Below, piece by piece: positions 25,040-32,766 of a stretch of DNA of 64,000 bases; position 1 is the stretch's first letter, and every line of letters starts with the position of its first letter. The DNA comes from Malikia spinosa (GTDB taxonomy: Bacteria; Pseudomonadota; Gammaproteobacteria; Burkholderiales; Burkholderiaceae_C): contig NZ_PVLR01000016.1 of the NCBI RefSeq assembly GCF_002980625.1, forward strand, positions 1-64,000, read 5' to 3'. Made by a program: the position numbers and the translations under genes. The notes beneath the pieces were generated by a model that was not told the origin of the DNA, made no database searches, and was given only the letters and a program-made list of their open reading frames with translations.

Positions 25040-25342
25040 TCAGGCGTGCGCCGCCTCGAAGCGCTGGATTCGTTGCAGCACGCCGGCCATGGCTTCGCGG
25101 GCCAGCTCGGTGTCGTAGTGGGTTTGCAGGTTGATCCAGCTTTGCGCATCGGTGCCGAAGAAGGCCGCCAGGCGCAGCGCCGTATCGACCGTGATGCCAC
25201 GCTGACCATGCACTATCTCGTTGATGCGGCGAGCCGGCACGCCGATGGCCTTGGCCAGCGCGTATTGGCTGATGCCCAGGGGCTTGAGCCAGTCTTCCAG
25301 CAGGATCACGCCGGGATGGGACAGTGGAACTTCGCGGGTCAT
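25040..25342 (-). CDS. higA: HigA-type antitoxin
   Basis: A 100-residue antitoxin with a helix-turn-helix: HPGVILLEDWLKPLGISQYA, then LAKAIGVPARRINEIVHGQR and VDTALRLAAFFGTDAQSWIN. This is the standard HigA pattern. It should bind and neutralise the HigB toxin encoded just upstream and repress the operon. The gap to higB is 12 bases. Confidence 0.92.
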   Translation of the reverse strand: MTREVPLSHPGVILLEDWLKPLGISQYALAKAIGVPARRINEIVHGQRGITVDTALRLAAFFGTDAQSWINLQTHYDTELAREAMAGVLQRIQRFEAAHA

Positions 25343-25354
25343 GATGACGCTCCT

Positions 25355-25633
25355 TCAGTGGTAATCGACGATTTCGACGCGCTGGGCATGGCCGTCGAGC
25401 CATTCAAAGCACAGGCGCCATTGGCCGTTGATGCGGATGCTCCATTGGCCGGCCCGGTCGCCAGTGAGCATTTCCAGCCGGTTGCCGGGCGGCACGCGCA
25501 GAAAGTCGAGCGTCGCGGCGGCGTGGAGCTGTTGCAGCTTGCGCAAGGCCACGGCCTCGAAGTTGGAGAACCGCGCCACGCGCCGCCCCTCGAACAGCGC
25601 CCGCGTGTCTTTGCAATGGAAGCCCTGAATCAT
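25355..25633 (-). CDS. higB: HigB-type toxin (RelE/ParE fold)
   Basis: A 92-residue ribosome-dependent mRNA-interferase-like toxin: MIQGFHCKDTRALFEGRRVA, then FEAVALRKLQQLHAAATLDF, PPGNRLEMLTGDRAGQWSIR and INGQWRLCFEW. These are the typical HigB/RelE segments, with the RINGQWRLCF strand near the C-terminus. Length is normal. It is transcribed toxin first, as usual for hig operons. The frame extends further upstream, but the ATG at 25633 fits the family N-terminus. Confidence 0.92.
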   Translation of the reverse strand: MIQGFHCKDTRALFEGRRVARFSNFEAVALRKLQQLHAAATLDFLRVPPGNRLEMLTGDRAGQWSIRINGQWRLCFEWLDGHAQRVEIVDYH

Positions 25634-25906
25634 GGGGCAATAGTAACGGATGGCGTTATTAACGTCAACCAACAAGCCCCAACCAGCCCCAAGGACGCCC
25701 ACCACACCCGCGCCCGGCTGTGCTACAGTCATTCCCAGACGATGCCCAGTAAAGCACCGTCAACGGGATTGGCGTCCCGGAATTCACTTGGCGCAGCAAG
25801 CCGCGCGCCGCAATGCGACAGCGGCTTTTTTCATGTCCTCATGCTGCGTGAGGCAGCACGGTGCAACCCGAATTCAACCCTTCGCCCTGCGCGTGGGGTT
25901 CGGTTT

Positions 25907-25980
25907 GGCGGTCCGTGTGGGGAGTCCCGCAAGGGGCTCGCCGGTTCCAAGTGCCGGTACGCCAACCTACACGGACTGCC
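25907..25980 (+). ncRNA. Structured RNA, candidate C4/P4-type immunity RNA
   Basis: A 12-bp stem closes the region: 25907-25918 pairs fully with 25969-25980, including one G-U. Inside, AGTCCC and GGGGCT (25923-25938) form a 6-bp hairpin with a GCAA tetraloop, followed by a second weak hairpin around GCCGGT...GCCGGT. Overlapping frames read GTPTYTDCLP and CRYANLHGLP, segments I associate with Ash/Icd-like leader proteins of P4- and P1-type elements, whose leaders contain antisense immunity RNAs. The location just before the operon at 26039 fits. The RNA family assignment is from pattern memory and not verified. Confidence 0.55.
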
Positions 25981-26038
25981 TCCCCTTGATTGGCGTCGAG
26001 GGCGGCAGGTTCACAACCTGTCCACTTGGAGCCTCATC

Positions 26039-26311
26039 ATGGCTGACACCACCGCAACCGCTGTGCGCTCGACCGCGCACGTCATCACCCTGGCCGGCCG
26101 CCGCGCTGCGCCGTCTATCACCAACACCACCGACCGCGACACCATCGCCCTGCACGTACAGGCTGAGAACGCCTTGAGCATGGCGCTGGGCCTGCTGCGC
26201 AACCCGCAAGGCACCGCTGCCGACCTGGAGCGAGCCACTGCCCGCGCCTGCCGTGCCGCTACCCTGCTGCGCCGCGCCTGCGCCGCCCAGGCCGAAGGGG
26301 GTGCAGCATGA
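26039..26311 (+). CDS. Small protein at the head of the element operon (90 aa)
   Basis: The ATG at 26039 gives a 90-residue protein: MADTTATAVRSTAHVITLAG, then a helical region ENALSMALGLLRNPQGTAAD and an Arg/Ala-rich C-terminus. The frame is open upstream to an ATG at 25742; that longer version (189 residues) contains the FFHVLMLREAARCNP and CRYANLHGLP segments seen in Icd-like leader proteins, so a fusion with a leader peptide is possible. No function is known. Its stop overlaps the next gene by four bases. Confidence 0.55.
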   Translation: MADTTATAVRSTAHVITLAGRRAAPSITNTTDRDTIALHVQAENALSMALGLLRNPQGTAADLERATARACRAATLLRRACAAQAEGGAA

Positions 26312-26523
26312 GCACGACCACCGTTCGACTGGTCGCCCGCACGGCGACGCCCTACGGCACAGCAGACGTTCGCACCCGGCCCGAGCTGGTCGAGCTGTGG
26401 TTCGGCGTCAACGATGCCCGCATGGGCTTCATTGCCGACCTGTCCCCGGCCTGCGCCCGCGAGCTGGCAGCCGCACTGCTGGCCCATGCTGACGCTGCCA
26501 AGCGTGAAGGAGGTGCAGCATGA
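26308..26523 (+). CDS. Small hypothetical protein (71 aa)
   Basis: Encoded with four-base overlaps on both sides. The protein has a mixed beta start (TVRLVARTATPYGTADVRTR), a middle ELVELWFGVNDARMGFIADL, and a C-terminal alanine-rich helix. No family is recognised. Overlap and the shared GGAGGTGCAGC ribosome sites show that it belongs to the element operon. Confidence 0.6.
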   Translation: MSTTTVRLVARTATPYGTADVRTRPELVELWFGVNDARMGFIADLSPACARELAAALLAHADAAKREGGAA

Positions 26524-27005
26524 GCGACACCACCAAGACCTCCGACGCCGTGATCCAGAAGCGCCGCGCCGACGACTGGAAGAGGCCTTCGAGCGTCCCG
26601 CGTCAGGACGTTTTCAACTGGCGCGATGGTGAAAACGTGGCCTTCATTGATGACAAGGGCTATGCCCGCATCGGCGCGGCCCTGAGTGGCGCCCGTGCCA
26701 TCACGGCTATCCTGATGCAGCACGACCTGGACCGCAACAACGACGAAGGGCAAGAGCCAGGGTTGAGGCTGGGGGAGATCACCACGCATGGCCTGTTCGA
26801 GGCGCTGGCGAGCTGTCTGGAGCTGGCAGAGATGCAAGCGACCAGCGGCAATTCCACCTGGACAACAACGGCGGCGGCTGACGGTCCAGAGGCCAAGCAC
26901 ATGCGCCAGGCGGCAATGGATGCCCGCATCCACCAGGACGACCGCAGCGCAGCCGCGCGGGTCAAGATGCGCGCCGAGCAGGCGGCGAAAAGGGGTGCGG
27001 CATGA
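26520..27005 (+). CDS. Hypothetical protein of the element operon (161 aa)
   Basis: A soluble, charged protein. The central part (FNWRDGENVAFIDDKGYARI, then GALSGARAITAILMQHDLDR-like helix and LFEALASCLELAEMQATSG) suggests a compact helical domain; the C-terminal 40 residues form a basic helix. No motif identifies an activity. Four-base overlaps join it to genes before and after. Confidence 0.6.
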   Translation: MSDTTKTSDAVIQKRRADDWKRPSSVPRQDVFNWRDGENVAFIDDKGYARIGAALSGARAITAILMQHDLDRNNDEGQEPGLRLGEITTHGLFEALASCLELAEMQATSGNSTWTTTAAADGPEAKHMRQAAMDARIHQDDRSAAARVKMRAEQAAKRGAA

Positions 27006-27607
27006 CCCCAACACAGAAGAAGCTGCTGGCCGAGCTGGTCACGTTGCGACACGCTGCGCGCGGCTGGGTTCGCGTCAACCGCTTGGTGCGGGACAACATC
27101 AAGCGGTTCGAGGTCAACCGTGATCTAGCCTTGGCTTGTGGAGATTCGGAGGTCGAGCAAGATTCCCGCGGGCTCATTCAAGAGAGCCGAGAGAGGCTGA
27201 CCGAATACCGCTTCTACCTGGTCGAAGTCGGGCAGCACTTCAACCGGCTGTCCCGTGAGATCAACGAGCATCTGCCGCGCGAGGCATGGCTTGAAGCCCT
27301 GAGCGTCAACCGTGCCGAATGGGAGACGGAATCCATGCGCCAGCACGGCGGCACCCCAATGAATGTCGTGGCCGTGCTGCGCCTGGAAAACAGTGCGACC
27401 AGGGACGATGACATAGCCACGCGCCCCCTGGCATGGTGTTGCCAGATGGCGCTGATGAACGCCATGCAGACCAGCGACAAGCTGGACCGCGCCATTCATG
27501 AGGCCAGCAACGAGTTCTTCGGCGGAGCCTTCGGGGAGTACCGCGAGCGGTCGCCACTGGAGCGCATGGGCATCCCCGCATCCATGATCCAAGGGGGTGA
27601 AGGATGA
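27002..27607 (+). CDS. Hypothetical helical protein (201 aa)
   Basis: A 201-residue protein, mostly helical by sequence: LLAELVTLRHAARGWVRVNR, then RERLTEYRFYLVEVGQHFNR and LAWCCQMALMNAMQTSDKLD. There is no signal peptide or membrane span. Codon use is slightly less G+C-rich than in its neighbours. It overlaps both adjacent genes by four bases. I do not recognise a family. Confidence 0.6.
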   Translation: MTPTQKKLLAELVTLRHAARGWVRVNRLVRDNIKRFEVNRDLALACGDSEVEQDSRGLIQESRERLTEYRFYLVEVGQHFNRLSREINEHLPREAWLEALSVNRAEWETESMRQHGGTPMNVVAVLRLENSATRDDDIATRPLAWCCQMALMNAMQTSDKLDRAIHEASNEFFGGAFGEYRERSPLERMGIPASMIQGGEG

Positions 27608-28845
27608 CCGCCACAACGATCAAGCCCCACCCCGAGCGTGACGGCGACCGCCACCTTCGGCCCGCCGCCTACTATGCCCTTGCCCTGCTGGCCGGCGCCA
27701 TCGGCCTGTCGGCCAGCTATGTGACGGTCCAACTGTTTGCGCTGGCGATCCGCGTGACCGATCCCGAAGGCCCGACGCGCGAGCTGCTGACACTGACCGC
27801 TGCGCTGTTCGTCGCTGCCGAGCTGACCGCGATGTTCGTCATCGGGCTGGCGCCCGTGCGACGCCTGCGCGCGCTGCGCTGGCAGTTGGCCGCTTGTGCC
27901 GTGGCCCTGGTCGCGTTCGAGGCCGTCAGCCTCTACGGCGCCCGTGTCGCCCTGGTGCAGTCTGCTGATGCTCGAGCACATGCTGGCGCTGGCCGCGTCG
28001 AGCAGTTGCGAGCGAGCATTGCAGTCAACCGCAGCAGCGCCGCCGCCCTGGTCGCCGCTGGCCAGCGCAGCAGTCAGTCGGCCATTGCATCGAGCCGGGC
28101 CGATGGCGCGCAGTCGATCCGGGAGGCGGCAGCGCTGGAAGCCGACAACCGCCGCATGGCTGCCGAGCTGGCGCAGTTGGAGGCCGGGCGCACCCCGACC
28201 GTGACCGACGTTTTCGGGCAAGGGGGAGTCATCGTCCTGGCGGTCGCTCAGTCCCTGCTGATTTCCTGCATCGGCCTGCTGTTCCTGGGCGCTGCTGGCG
28301 CACTGGCGCGCGCGGCTCGGGATGCGCGCGGGACTGCAACGACCGATGCAGCGCCAGCCCAAGCGGCAGCACCGACCGTTGCACCCGTTCAGCAGCCGAC
28401 CCGCGCCGTTGTCCTGCCGAGCTGGCACCGCTGCACCCTGCCGGCGCTGGCTGCTGGCGCTGGACTGCTGGGCGCCTCCCTGGCCCATGCCGAGCCGATG
28501 CAGACCCCGGCACGATCCGCCGATGCACCGACCGATGCACCGTCAGCCCAGGCCGATGCAGTGCCGGTCGCAGTCGATGCACTGGTGACCGCCGTGCCGG
28601 ACGCACCCCACGGGACTGATGCACCCGACGAGGACGGCGCGCGCTTCCTGCGCGTGAGGGAGGGCATCGAAGCCGGGCGCATCAAGCCCAGCCTGCGGGC
28701 CATCTACGCCGCTGAAGGCGCCTCTCAAGAGGTTGCGCGCCGCTACCTGGAGGGACTTGAGCAGGACGGCGTGATTGAACGGGCGGGACGGGGCTATGCC
28801 CTGCGCGCCATCACATCACCAGCGAAGAAAGGGGGCGAGGCATGA
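27604..28845 (+). CDS. Membrane protein with coiled coil and C-terminal winged helix
   Basis: A 413-residue protein of unusual design. Two or three membrane spans lie near 20-120 (AAYYALALLAGAIGLSASYV, LLTLTAALFVAAELTAMFVI, LAACAVALVAFEAVSLYGAR). A helical, Ala/Ser-rich region (about 125-195) is probably a coiled coil, followed by another span (GVIVLAVAQSLLISCIGLLF, about 206-230). An Ala/Pro-rich linker with repeated DAP units leads to a C-terminal winged helix (IKPSLRAIYAAEGASQEVAR, then YLEGLEQDGVIERAGRGYAL, about 355-402). The tail could bind DNA at the membrane, or be cytoplasmic signalling. No family is recognised. Confidence 0.65.
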   Translation: MTATTIKPHPERDGDRHLRPAAYYALALLAGAIGLSASYVTVQLFALAIRVTDPEGPTRELLTLTAALFVAAELTAMFVIGLAPVRRLRALRWQLAACAVALVAFEAVSLYGARVALVQSADARAHAGAGRVEQLRASIAVNRSSAAALVAAGQRSSQSAIASSRADGAQSIREAAALEADNRRMAAELAQLEAGRTPTVTDVFGQGGVIVLAVAQSLLISCIGLLFLGAAGALARAARDARGTATTDAAPAQAAAPTVAPVQQPTRAVVLPSWHRCTLPALAAGAGLLGASLAHAEPMQTPARSADAPTDAPSAQADAVPVAVDALVTAVPDAPHGTDAPDEDGARFLRVREGIEAGRIKPSLRAIYAAEGASQEVARRYLEGLEQDGVIERAGRGYALRAITSPAKKGGEA

Positions 28846-31562
28846 ACGCTCCGCACCACCCATCACTCAGCGAGGCCGCGACCCTGGCCGCGTTTTCCGA
28901 TGCGATCCGGGCCGCTGGCCTGACACCGCCCGAGCAGATCGATGCGGACGGCGCTATCCACCGCTTCAGCAGCAGCGGCAAGCGCGGCGATGAGGCCGGC
29001 TGGTACAGCCTGCACGCTGACGGCATACCGGCTGGGTCTTTCGGATGCTGGCGGTCCGGACTGTCTTCGACCTGGTGCGCCAAGTCCGCCAACGAGATGA
29101 CCCAGGCCGAGCAGGCAGCGCACCGGCAGCGGGTCGAGGCGATGCAGGCGGCGCGCAAGGCTGACCAGGAGCAGCGCCAGCAGCAGGCAAAAGCCGAGGC
29201 TGCGCGGCGCTGGGAGGCAGCAGCCCCCGCCCAGGATTACCCGTACCTGAAGCGCAAGGGCATCCAGGCCCACGGCACGCGGGTTGAGGGCGACCGGCTG
29301 CTGATCCCGATGCACCTGACGGAAGGCGGCACGCTGCAAAGCCTGCAAGTAATCGACTTCGCCGGAGGCAAACGCTTCCTGCCTGGCGGACGGGTCAAGG
29401 GTTGTTTCTGCCTGCTGGGAGAGCGTGAGGAAATCGAGGATGGGGCCGAGCTGGTGATCTGCGAGGGCTTCGCCACTGGCGCCAGCATCCGCGAAGCGAC
29501 GGGCTACCCCGTGGCGGTCGCCTTCAATGCGGGCAACCTGGAGGCCGTGGCGCTGGCGCTGCGCTCCAAGTACCCCGGCGCGCGCCTGATCCTGGCCGCT
29601 GATGACGACTGGCGCACCGAGGGCAACCCTGGCTTGGACAAGGCGACCGAGGCCGCGCGGGCGGTAGGCGCCTGGCTGGCCGTGCCCAGGTTCCCAGAGG
29701 ACTGCCGACCGGACGTGGCTACCGACTTCAACGACCTGCACAAGTTGGCGGGGCTCGAGGCGGTGCGCGAGTGCTTCACGGCGGCGCTGGCCACTGAAGC
29801 GGTGACGCCTGCGCCAGCGATCCAGATCCCCGGCGAGCACGACCGCCCGGCCTACCTGGTCCTGGACGACTGGCACGAGGAAGGCGGCACCCGCTACGCG
29901 CCCGGCGTCTGGCACTTCGGACTGAAGCCCAGCAAGGGAGACGCACCGCCAGCGATGACCCAGCAGCGCGTTTGTGGTCCGCTGCACATCGAGGCCGTCA
30001 CCACCGACACCAGCGACGGCAACTATGGCCGGCTGCTGCGCTTCAAGACCACCACGGGCGGATGGAAAAGCTGGGCCATGCCCATGGCGATGCTCAAGGG
30101 GGACGGGTCCGACCTGCGCGGCGAGCTGTTGAGCATGGGCCTGGACATTGCCCACCGGGGCCGGGAGCAGTTGACCGCCTACCTGCAACACCGGGCACCC
30201 GAGCGGGTGATCCAGTGCGCCACACAAACCGGCTGGGCCGGGCCCGAGCGGCAAGCCTTCGTCCTGCCAGATGCCGTCATCGGTCCCCAGGCGGCCGGCG
30301 TGACCTACCAGAGCGACCACGCGGGCGGCGATGAATACACCACGCGCGGCACCCTGGCGGGCTGGCAGGCCGGCACGGCGGCGCTGGCCGTCGGCAATCC
30401 CATGCTGGTGCTGGCGCTGTGCACCGCGTTCGCTGGTCCCGTGCTGGCCCTGGTCGGCGCGGACAGTGGCGGCATCAACACCATCGGCGCCAGCAGCAAG
30501 GGCAAGTCGTCCATGCTGTTCGCAGCCTGTTCGGTATGGGGCGGGCCGAGCTACCGGCGCAACTGGCGAGCCACGGGCAACGGGCTGGAGTCGGTCGCTG
30601 CGCTGTTCAACGACTCGCTGCTGGCGCTGGACGAGATCAGCCAATGCGACCCGCGCGAGGTGGGCGAGACGGTCTACATGCTGGGTAACGGCCAAGGCAA
30701 GACCCGAGCAGCCAGGACAGGCGGCGCGCGATCCGTGGCCCGCTGGCGTGTCTCGATCCTGAGCAACGGCGAGCGCTCGATTGTGGCGACGATGGAGGAA
30801 GGCGGCTTCAGGACCAAGGCCGGGCAGGCGGTGCGCATCATCGACTTGCCCGTCACCGACCAGGCGCATGGAGCATGGGACCGCCTGCACCAGTACCCGA
30901 GCGGGGCGGCGCTGTCGGATGCCCTGCGGCGCGAGGCCGAAACCCACTACGGGCACGCGGGCCGAGCCTTCCTGGAACGGCTGACCCGTGATGACCATGA
31001 CCAAGTGCGCGAGCTGCTGGCAGACATCAAGGCCCGGCCCGAGTTCAACGCCGAGGGCGGGGAAGGGCAGTTTCAGCGGGTCGCGGCACGCTTCGCAGTG
31101 CTGGCGCTGGCCGGCGAACTGGCAACCTTGTACGGTGTGACCGGCTGGCAGCGGGGCGAAGCGATCCGGGCGACGGCCGTGGCCTTGCGGCTGTGGCTTG
31201 GGATGCAGGACGGCAGGACCACGGACGCCGAGGGGCCGCAAGTGGTCGACCAGGTGACGGAGTTCATCGACCGCCACGGGGATAGCCGGTTCAGCGATGC
31301 AGACGCCGACCCGCTGCACTCGCCACCTGTGCGGGAACGTGCGGGCTGGTGGAGGGATCGGGACGGCGAGCGGGTCTATCTGTTCACCGGGCAGGGACTC
31401 AAGGACGCGCTCAAGGGTCACGACCTCAAGCGCGCGCTGGATCACCTGGAGCAGGCCGGGATGCTCAAGACCCGCAACAAGACCGAGCGCATCCGTGCCA
31501 TCGGGGGCACGACGAAGAAGTTCTACACCGTCAAGCCGACCGACGCGGGAGACGCCAAATGA
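28842..31562 (+). CDS. Toprim primase / DUF927 helicase protein
   Basis: A 906-residue replication protein. The N-terminal ~110 residues are unassigned. A Toprim-type domain follows (LVICEGFATGASIREATGYP near 205 and ARLILAADDD near 248). A DUF927 module starts near 340, with Walker A as GASSKGKSSMLFAA (about 550) and Walker B as SLLALDEISQCDP (about 595). The C-terminal ~150 residues include a winged-helix-like segment (ALDHLEQAGMLKTRNKTERI). This is the layout of replicative primase-helicases of P4-like satellites and mobile islands, and suggests that the element replicates autonomously after excision. It overlaps both neighbours by four bases. Confidence 0.85.
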   Translation: MNAPHHPSLSEAATLAAFSDAIRAAGLTPPEQIDADGAIHRFSSSGKRGDEAGWYSLHADGIPAGSFGCWRSGLSSTWCAKSANEMTQAEQAAHRQRVEAMQAARKADQEQRQQQAKAEAARRWEAAAPAQDYPYLKRKGIQAHGTRVEGDRLLIPMHLTEGGTLQSLQVIDFAGGKRFLPGGRVKGCFCLLGEREEIEDGAELVICEGFATGASIREATGYPVAVAFNAGNLEAVALALRSKYPGARLILAADDDWRTEGNPGLDKATEAARAVGAWLAVPRFPEDCRPDVATDFNDLHKLAGLEAVRECFTAALATEAVTPAPAIQIPGEHDRPAYLVLDDWHEEGGTRYAPGVWHFGLKPSKGDAPPAMTQQRVCGPLHIEAVTTDTSDGNYGRLLRFKTTTGGWKSWAMPMAMLKGDGSDLRGELLSMGLDIAHRGREQLTAYLQHRAPERVIQCATQTGWAGPERQAFVLPDAVIGPQAAGVTYQSDHAGGDEYTTRGTLAGWQAGTAALAVGNPMLVLALCTAFAGPVLALVGADSGGINTIGASSKGKSSMLFAACSVWGGPSYRRNWRATGNGLESVAALFNDSLLALDEISQCDPREVGETVYMLGNGQGKTRAARTGGARSVARWRVSILSNGERSIVATMEEGGFRTKAGQAVRIIDLPVTDQAHGAWDRLHQYPSGAALSDALRREAETHYGHAGRAFLERLTRDDHDQVRELLADIKARPEFNAEGGEGQFQRVAARFAVLALAGELATLYGVTGWQRGEAIRATAVALRLWLGMQDGRTTDAEGPQVVDQVTEFIDRHGDSRFSDADADPLHSPPVRERAGWWRDRDGERVYLFTGQGLKDALKGHDLKRALDHLEQAGMLKTRNKTERIRAIGGTTKKFYTVKPTDAGDAK

Positions 31563-31987
31563 GCGCGGCAGAGCTGGCGCAATGGTTGCGCGACACCGCC
31601 GAAACCGTGCCTGACGCTGGGTTTGTGACCTGTGACCGGAGACACAAGCCACACGAACGCCAGCAGGTTACACCCCAAGGCCATGATTTCAAAAGGGAAA
31701 CAGACGCTTGTGACCTTGTGCCCGCTGTGACCGTGTTTTCGGAACGTGTAGGCAAGCAGGATACCGAATCGAGGCCGCAGCGGTCCGACCCCTACGCTAT
31801 CGGTGCACCCTGGCGACCGCTGGCCGCTGCCTACTACCGGCATCACTTCACCTGCAAGACCTGCACGGCAGCAGGCCACGGACGCGGCGACCGCTGCACC
31901 GCTGGCGCTGATCTATGGGCCAGCTATGAAGCCGCAAGCGATGCGGCGCACGACACCAACACGAACGCACGGAGGATCAGGACATGA
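31559..31987 (+). CDS. Small cysteine-containing protein (142 aa)
   Basis: A 142-residue protein encoded between the primase and ssb genes with four-base overlaps. The C-terminal CKTCTAAGHGRGDRCTAGAD, with a preceding YYRHHFTCK, looks like a zinc-binding cluster. The middle (VTCDRRHKPHERQQVTPQGH and ACDLVPAVTVF) is poorly ordered by sequence, and its DNA carries four TGTGAC hexamers, the same as in the repeat cluster at 20 kb. A role in replication is likely from context only. Confidence 0.6.
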   Translation: MSAAELAQWLRDTAETVPDAGFVTCDRRHKPHERQQVTPQGHDFKRETDACDLVPAVTVFSERVGKQDTESRPQRSDPYAIGAPWRPLAAAYYRHHFTCKTCTAAGHGRGDRCTAGADLWASYEAASDAAHDTNTNARRIRT

Positions 31988-32451
31988 TCGACGCACTGAT
32001 AGCTGGCAAGCTGCACGGACTGCCAAGCCAGAGGACCAGCAAGAACGGCAACACCTTCACGACCGCCAAGGTGAGGGTTCCGACCGGGGAGGAATCAACC
32101 TTCTGCAACGTCATCGCCTTCGACCAGGGCACACAGGACGCGCTGTTGACGCTGGCCGCTGGTGAGGCTGTCGCGCTGGCTGGTGAACTGAAGGTGAGCA
32201 CCTGGACGGACAAGAACGGCGTCACGCGCCCAAGCCTTGATCTGGTCGCATCCAAGGCGCTGACGCAGTACCACCTGACCAAGCGGCGGCGCACCATGCA
32301 ACCCGAGCAGGACGGCGGGCAGCGCCAGCAGGATCGACCATCACACGACGCATGGGCGGCAGCAGCGCCAGCCGGGCGGCAGCAGTACCGACGCGGCGAC
32401 TATGCGCCCGATCCCGGAGATCTGGATGACGGCGGCGACCTGCCCATCTGA
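31984..32451 (+). CDS. ssb: Single-stranded DNA-binding protein
   Basis: A 155-residue protein with an OB-fold-like N-terminal domain (about 1-100): GKLHGLPSQRTSKNGNTFTT, AKVRVPTGEESTFCNVIAFD, and VALAGELKVSTWTDKNGVTR. A flexible Gln/Arg-rich linker ends in an acidic tip (DLDDGGDLPI), like the protein-recruiting C-terminal tail of bacterial SSB. It probably coats single-stranded DNA during replication of the element, together with the primase-helicase. It differs clearly from chromosomal SSB, as expected for a mobile element. Confidence 0.85.
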   Translation: MIDALIAGKLHGLPSQRTSKNGNTFTTAKVRVPTGEESTFCNVIAFDQGTQDALLTLAAGEAVALAGELKVSTWTDKNGVTRPSLDLVASKALTQYHLTKRRRTMQPEQDGGQRQQDRPSHDAWAAAAPAGRQQYRRGDYAPDPGDLDDGGDLPI

Positions 32452-32529
32452 TCCAGCGCCAGCATCATCAAGGGGGTCGCGCTTTGCTACCCCCTTCACC
32501 AGACCCGGCCCCGTGCCGGGTTTGTCGTT

Positions 32530-32587
32530 TGTGAACGCGAATGTGAACGGATGTGAATGCAGAAGGGCTGTTCACAGCGCGTTCACA
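32530..32587. repeat. TGTGAA/TTCACA repeats after ssb
   Basis: Three direct TGTGAA units (32530, 32542, 32552) and two inverted ones (32571, 32582) lie within 58 bases, spaced 10-12 bases, about one helical turn. The stretch lies between ssb and the right end. It is a candidate binding-site array, possibly part of a replication origin. Between 32452 and 32867 no gene is seen. Confidence 0.5.
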
Positions 32588-32652
32588 TCGGCGGCACGGG
32601 CTGGCGCTGGGGCGGTCAGAGGGGCAGAAATGGGGGGTAGCGAAGGCAAAAC

Positions 32653-32673
32653 GGGGGAACAAACGGGGGAACA
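32653..32673 (+). repeat. Two GGGGGAACA repeats next to attR (candidate arm sites)
   Basis: ACGGGGGAACAA is repeated in tandem, with the core GGGGGAACA at 32653-32661 and 32665-32673, 12 bases apart. The same motif and spacing occur just inside the left end (18601-18620). This shared motif at both ends supports the element limits and points to the integrase as binder. Confidence 0.65.
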
Positions 32674-32706
32674 AACCGCTGTTTTCCGCCCATTCCCATA
32701 GGGAAA

Positions 32707-32722
32707 TTCGATTCCTTTCTCC
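32707..32722 (+). repeat. Attachment core attR
   Basis: An exact copy of the 16-base core in tRNA-Thr (18463-18478). The match ends before the last bases of the tRNA: CAATAG follows here instead of GGCACCA. So this end does not hold a full tRNA 3' end; a later deletion, or a core that ends there, would explain it. Confidence 0.82.
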
Positions 32723-32740
32723 CAATAGAATCAACGACTT

Positions 32741-32766
32741 AGCCCAGCCTCAGTGCTGGGCTTTTT
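32741..32766 (+). terminator. Terminator beyond attR
   Basis: A perfect 8-bp stem AGCCCAGC/GCTGGGCT (6-base loop) is followed by TTTT, on the plus strand. It may have been the original terminator of tRNA-Thr before the element inserted. Confidence 0.7.

Larger units (their letters stand above)
18463..32722. mobile_element. Integrative element in tRNA-Thr (14.2 kb, P4/satellite-like)
   Basis: The element is bounded by a 16-bp direct repeat whose left copy lies in tRNA-Thr. It encodes a tyrosine integrase, AlpA-like and KilA-N regulators, a toxin-antitoxin locus, a structured leader RNA, a string of small genes overlapping by ATGA, a Toprim-DUF927 primase/helicase and an SSB. No capsid, portal, tail, lysis or conjugation genes are seen. 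This fits a phage satellite or a self-replicating island that borrows packaging or transfer from a helper. That interpretation is inference. Confidence 0.85.

Noticed and set aside
24578-25741. Long plus-strand open frame antisense to the hig locus
   Set aside because: It has no family features and lies opposite three well-supported genes. Only the last part (from 25742 on) may be translated.
28863-31652. 929-codon open frame antisense to the primase-helicase
   Set aside because: Shadow of the plus-strand gene; sequence is low complexity (R, A, G, V, Q) with no domain.
32707-32740. Second complete tRNA-Thr end at the right border
   Set aside because: Only 16 bases match; GGCACCA and the upstream arms are missing.
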